DNA of 46,343 nt from Thermoanaerobaculia bacterium. GTDB taxonomy: Bacteria; Acidobacteriota; Thermoanaerobaculia; Multivoradales; J023. The position numbers and the translations under genes are program-made. The DNA is taken from positions 1 to 46,343 of the forward strand of contig JALCBJ010000014.1 in NCBI GenBank assembly GCA_028066595.1, given 5' to 3'. Below, one piece after another: positions 43,026 to 46,343 of this stretch (positions are counted from its first letter, which is position 1; every line of letters begins with the position of its first letter). The notes beneath the pieces are model-generated. The model did no database searches, was not told the origin of the DNA, and saw nothing but the letters and a program-made list of their open reading frames with translations.

Positions 43026-45164
43026 TCAGGCATCCGCGGTTTCTACGTTCATCGCCCGGAGTCGGGCAACCCGCCAATAGAGTCGACGACACTCTTGCAA
43101 GATCGCCAGCCGATTGGCCCGCAGACGCTCGTCTTCGTGATGGACCAGTACCTCGGCAAAGAACCGATCGAGCTCGGGTGCCAGAGATAGGACGGCACGC
43201 AAGCAGTCGACATAGTGTCGTCGCTCGGCAGCGCTCTGTACGTCGCGACTGGTGGCGAGGGCCGCTCGATGAAGTGCTTTCTCGGCTTCCGCCTCGAGCA
43301 ACTCTTCGTCCACTTCGTGTTCCGGCGTGTCTTCTACGATGTTGGCGATGCGTTTTGCCGACCGGACGAGGGCCGGGAAACCGTCGTCGTCGCGTACGGA
43401 CCGCAGAGCTTCCACCCGAAGCACCAGGTCTGGCAAGTTGGCCGTCCCGACGGCCTTGACAGCCTCGATCTCGTCGAAGTCGAAACCTCGATGACCGAGG
43501 AAATACGTCAGCCGGTCGTCCAGCAGGATGCGCAGATCGTGAACGATGGCCTCGGCCCCTCGATCGAGACGGTCGCCGTAGAGGAGAACGGCTCGGGCGG
43601 CGAGGATCTCCAAGTCGAGCTCCATCTCCGCGTCGATGATGATGTGTAGGAGGCCTGTGGCTCGGCGTCGGAGTGCGTAGGGATCCCGTGATGCCGTGGG
43701 GGTGCCGTCCTCCAGGCCGAGGAAACCGACCAACGCGTCCAGCCGATCGACGACGGCCAGGACGCGTCCGGCAGCACCTCGCGGAATCGGATTCTCCGGA
43801 GAAGCTGGACGGTACTGGTCGTAGACGGCCTGCCAGACAGGTTCCACGTAGCCTTCCTCTCGGGCGTAGAGACCGCCGACGGTACCTCGCAACTCCGGAT
43901 CGCGGCGCACCACGTCGGTCGTCAGGTCGGCCTTGAGCAGGGTCGCCGCCTGCCGGGCCGGCTCCAGGGCTGTAGCCCAGACGCCACCTTCGGCTTCCCT
44001 GGATGCCAGGTCTCGGATCGCCGCCTGGACGAGCTCTTGGAGCCGCTGGCCCTTGTCTGCCCAGGTGCCGAGGCGTTCGTGAAAGACCAGCTGCTCGAGA
44101 CGCCGTGTGCGCTGTGCCAGCGGCCGCCGACGATCGTTGTCGACATGAAAGCGCAGATCGGCCAGATGGCCGGCACAGGCACGTTCCAGCCCTGTGCGGA
44201 TCACACCGTCCGGGTCGTCACCGCGATCGATCGCCGTGAGAAAGATCGGCAGCAGCTCTTCCGCCGCGCCGGCCCCACCCGTCTTGCGGACGGCGAAGGC
44301 GTGGAGATCGTGATGCAGGGAGGCGGTCAGCAACTCGTGGGGCAAGGACAGATGCTCGGCATCGAAGGAGCCCTGGACCACGCCGGGGATTTCCACCATC
44401 GCCGTCAGTCGATCGAGTAGCTGCTCGTCGGGTACGCATTCGCCTCCCGTGTCGCCGCAGACTTGTTCCAAGCCTTCCTTCAGCGCCGCGCGCCGTTCTG
44501 TGATGCGTGGGATGACACCTTCGCGATGCAAGGCCTCCAGATAGTCATCCCAGTTCGAAATCTCCACGGGCTCGGGCTGCAGAAACGCGTGGGCGATGGT
44601 GGTAGTGCCAGCTTCGAAGCCGTCGAGGACTTCGACGTCGAACGGTAGCGTCTCGCCGTCGAGGATCGACAGGATGCCCGTCACAGGACGCAGCCAGCGC
44701 CGGCTGCCGAAGCGACCTTCCGACTCGCGTACGAGCTCGTTCAGTACTTTCGGGACGATCGTCCTCAGCACCTCGGCGATGGGCTGGCCTTCCACTTCCC
44801 GCATCCGCGCAACGTAGTCGCCGCGTTCGGTCTTGACGGTCGTGAAGGAGTCGTCGATGTCCCGTGGAGCGACCCCGACCCTGTCGGCGAAGCCCAGCAG
44901 GGCCTCAGAAGGCCGGCCTTCAGGGTCTCTGGCCGAGGCCACGGGCGGCCCCAGCTCCTCTTCCTGCCGGTCGCGCTCGCGCTCCGGCAGGCCTCGGAAG
45001 CTGACGGCCATACGACGAAGGGTTCCCGCGGTGACCATCTCGTCCGGCGGCAGGCCGAGACTCATCAGATCTTCGAAGAGACGGGTCGCGAGCCGGCGGA
45101 GAAGGGGTAGCAGTGTCTCCGGCGCCATCTCCTGGCTGCGGATCTCCAGTAGATAGTCAGCCAT
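43026..45164 (-). CDS. glyS: glycyl-tRNA synthetase beta chain
   Basis: A 712-residue subunit of the alpha2-beta2 bacterial GlyRS. The start YLLEIRSQEMAPETL and TAGTLRRMAV are standard; FGSRRWLRPVTGIL follows near 160. The C-terminal HD-like and anticodon-binding regions are recognised by YALRRRATGLLHII and GFDFDEIEAV, and the end resembles LDRFFAEVLVHHEDERLRANR. Length is normal (about 690). The ATG overlaps the glyQ stop by 8 bases, so the subunits are coupled. It charges tRNA-Gly together with GlyQ. Confidence 0.95.
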   Translation of the reverse strand: MADYLLEIRSQEMAPETLLPLLRRLATRLFEDLMSLGLPPDEMVTAGTLRRMAVSFRGLPERERDRQEEELGPPVASARDPEGRPSEALLGFADRVGVAPRDIDDSFTTVKTERGDYVARMREVEGQPIAEVLRTIVPKVLNELVRESEGRFGSRRWLRPVTGILSILDGETLPFDVEVLDGFEAGTTTIAHAFLQPEPVEISNWDDYLEALHREGVIPRITERRAALKEGLEQVCGDTGGECVPDEQLLDRLTAMVEIPGVVQGSFDAEHLSLPHELLTASLHHDLHAFAVRKTGGAGAAEELLPIFLTAIDRGDDPDGVIRTGLERACAGHLADLRFHVDNDRRRPLAQRTRRLEQLVFHERLGTWADKGQRLQELVQAAIRDLASREAEGGVWATALEPARQAATLLKADLTTDVVRRDPELRGTVGGLYAREEGYVEPVWQAVYDQYRPASPENPIPRGAAGRVLAVVDRLDALVGFLGLEDGTPTASRDPYALRRRATGLLHIIIDAEMELDLEILAARAVLLYGDRLDRGAEAIVHDLRILLDDRLTYFLGHRGFDFDEIEAVKAVGTANLPDLVLRVEALRSVRDDDGFPALVRSAKRIANIVEDTPEHEVDEELLEAEAEKALHRAALATSRDVQSAAERRHYVDCLRAVLSLAPELDRFFAEVLVHHEDERLRANRLAILQECRRLYWRVARLRAMNVETADA

Positions 45165-46266
45165 CTGTTGGCTCCTTCCGCGAACCCCTGCGAGGTGGCT
45201 TCTTCGGGCTCTTTACTGCTCGCTTCCTGCGCGGCTTGTTCGGAGTTTCTTGTGCTGTTGTCGTCCCAGAATCCTCGTCGTGCTCCGTGGCTCTGGACGA
45301 TCTCTTCGATCGTGATTTGGTCGATCTGGTCGCCGCTTTCTTCACTGTAGCCGGAGCTACCGGCTCGGTGTCTGCGATCGTCTTTGTTTCCGTGGACTGG
45401 CGTTCGAGGTGGATCCTTGCCGCCCCAGCCACGACCTGACGCACTGCGGCGGTCCATTCTTCGCGCTCTCGATCCGTCAGATCGCGGCGAACGTCGAGCA
45501 CGTCGAGCACGGCCAAGCACTGGATCGCCCGCTCATAGGCGGGGCGTACCATCTCGACTTGCAGACAGCGTCGCGCTTCGCGTTCCAGACCATCGAGAAT
45601 CTGTCGCAGATGGCCGACATTGGCCACCTCCTCGAGGTAGCGCGATTGTTCTTCCTCGTCGGTACGCCGGAGCTGGTCATAGCGCAGCGCCTCGTCGCCC
45701 TGTGAATGCCAGGGCAGGCGAAAGATCGAGTCGACACCGCTCGATACCAAGGCCAGGCGCTCGACGCCGTAGGTGATGTCGACACGATCCTGGGGTAACG
45801 GCTGGTCCGCCAGCCGGTCGAGGAAGGTGATACGCCCGATACCCACACCGTCGAGCGTAATTCGCCAGCCGAGGCCGTGACAGCCGACGGCTTCGAGTTG
45901 CCAGCGCCAGCTGTCCAGGCGCAGGTGATGGTGGGCCGGATCGAGCCCTAGATGACGCAGGCTTTCTACGACATCATCGCGAATCGTGGCCGGATCCGGC
46001 CGCTGCAGCGCAACCTGGAGTTGCAGGTGAAGGCTGGTGCGGAAGGGGTGGCGTCCGCGGCGGCCATCCACCGGTCGGTTCACGGGCTGTGCGATCACAC
46101 CGCGCCACGGCCGTGGCTCGAGGAGTCGGAAGAACGTCTTGGGATGCAGCAGAGCTGCCGGGATCTCCAGCGAGCACGGCGGCAGCTGGGCGCAGCTGCG
46201 CTCGACCCAGAACGACGACAAGGCCTGGATCACCTGCTGGATGCTCGAGCTTCGCGAGGATGTCAT
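45157..46266 (-). CDS. glyQ: glycyl-tRNA synthetase alpha chain, divergent, with basic C-terminal tail
   Basis: A 369-residue subunit. It is recognisable by SIQQVIQALSSFW, LLHPKTFFRLLEPRPW, QPVNRPVDGRR, and ITYGVERLALVSSGVDSIF. However several normally fixed stretches differ: the usual GAGTFHPATF reads PAALLHPKTF, and GENPNRLQHYYQFQV reads GRHPFRTSLHLQLQV. The last about 75 residues are a lysine/arginine-rich low-complexity tail (AATRSTKSRSKRSSR, then NKPRRKRAVKSPKKPPRRG) not part of standard GlyQ. Its start overlaps the upstream stop (ATGA, 46263-46266) and its end overlaps glyS. It is probably functional, since no second copy is seen and glyS is intact. Confidence 0.88.
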   Translation of the reverse strand: MTSSRSSSIQQVIQALSSFWVERSCAQLPPCSLEIPAALLHPKTFFRLLEPRPWRGVIAQPVNRPVDGRRGRHPFRTSLHLQLQVALQRPDPATIRDDVVESLRHLGLDPAHHHLRLDSWRWQLEAVGCHGLGWRITLDGVGIGRITFLDRLADQPLPQDRVDITYGVERLALVSSGVDSIFRLPWHSQGDEALRYDQLRRTDEEEQSRYLEEVANVGHLRQILDGLEREARRCLQVEMVRPAYERAIQCLAVLDVLDVRRDLTDREREEWTAAVRQVVAGAARIHLERQSTETKTIADTEPVAPATVKKAATRSTKSRSKRSSRATEHDEDSGTTTAQETPNKPRRKRAVKSPKKPPRRGSRKEPTDG

Positions 46267-46343
46267 GGGCTACCGAGCGTATCTCGCATGACGCGGTAGC
46301 TCTTCAATTCGGCTTGCAAAAAGTGACGCCGCACCTGGCCTGC
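46263..46343 (-). CDS. 3' end of a gene upstream of glyQ, probably recO
   Basis: Twenty-six codons run in from the window edge and stop inside the glyQ start (ATGA). They read VRRHFLQAELKSYRVMRD, then TLGSP. The helical pattern with LKS and a final L resembles the RecO C-terminus (helix ending ...LKSR..L), and recO commonly lies just before glyQ in bacteria. The fragment is too short to prove it. Confidence 0.5.
   Translation of the reverse strand, partial: AGQVRRHFLQAELKSYRVMRDTLGSP

Overview
The window is GC-rich, densely coded chromosomal DNA from a Gram-negative (diderm) bacterium. Diderm signs are several predicted outer-membrane beta-barrels, a molybdate-binding lipoprotein, a FecR-like regulator and a POTRA-barrel protein. 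The mix of a TPR-bearing Ser/Thr kinase paired with an ECF sigma factor, a sortilin/VPS10-like Asp-box protein, an MacB/FtsX 'ADOP' permease and a haem-binding CxxCH protein is typical of Acidobacteriota and similar soil or marine phyla. I favour an acidobacterium (Thermoanaerobaculia-like), but this is inference; there is no rRNA or other marker to settle it. I see no phage, plasmid, insertion sequence, CRISPR array or tRNA.

Layout. 102-2287 (+): two translationally coupled ABM-fold proteins and a secreted amidohydrolase. 2299-14829 (-): YceH, a very large secreted Asp-box protein, a repeat-rich spacer (6304-6760), an Fe-dependent alcohol dehydrogenase, a small membrane protein, a Ser/Thr kinase with TPR-like tail, its overlapping ECF sigma factor, and modC-modB-modA. 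The molybdate transporter, sigma factor and kinase lie head to tail almost without gaps. 14908-19780 (+): a divergently transcribed, stop/start-overlapping triplet of ECF sigma factor, FecR-like anti-sigma regulator and a 1063-residue STN-domain beta-barrel protein, which looks like a cell-surface signalling unit without a classical TonB receptor. 19781-21194: two long spacers around a 78-residue exported acidic protein. They hold inverted and direct repeats, a consensus sigma-54 promoter (21050-21067) and, directly downstream, a candidate structured non-coding RNA (about 21076-21217) that ends in a T8 tract and runs antisense into the 3' end of a 'GSDY'-repeat protein gene.

22587-26694: an alkyltransferase-like (ATL) DNA repair protein, a YgaU/Kbp BON-LysM protein, an ABC permease and a small barrel protein. 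27024-31814 (+): a four-gene operon joined by GTGA/ATGA overlaps, made of a POTRA-barrel outer-membrane protein, an exported protein of unknown function, a membrane histidine kinase and an NtrC-type sigma-54 activator. The activator is a natural suspect for the sigma-54 promoter 9 kb upstream. 31967-40066: a membrane TPR protein, a secreted esterase, a haem-binding protein, tRNA-dihydrouridine synthase, an atypical formyltransferase and a sodium:amino-acid symporter. 40170-46343 (-): a housekeeping cluster, probable recO (3' end only), glyQ, glyS, mutL and rnc.

The most interesting items are the sigma-54-driven candidate RNA at 21050-21217, the sigma/FecR/STN-barrel triplet, and the mod-sigma-kinase transcription unit. 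All functional calls come from reading translated sequences and recognising motifs by eye; no search or folding program was run.
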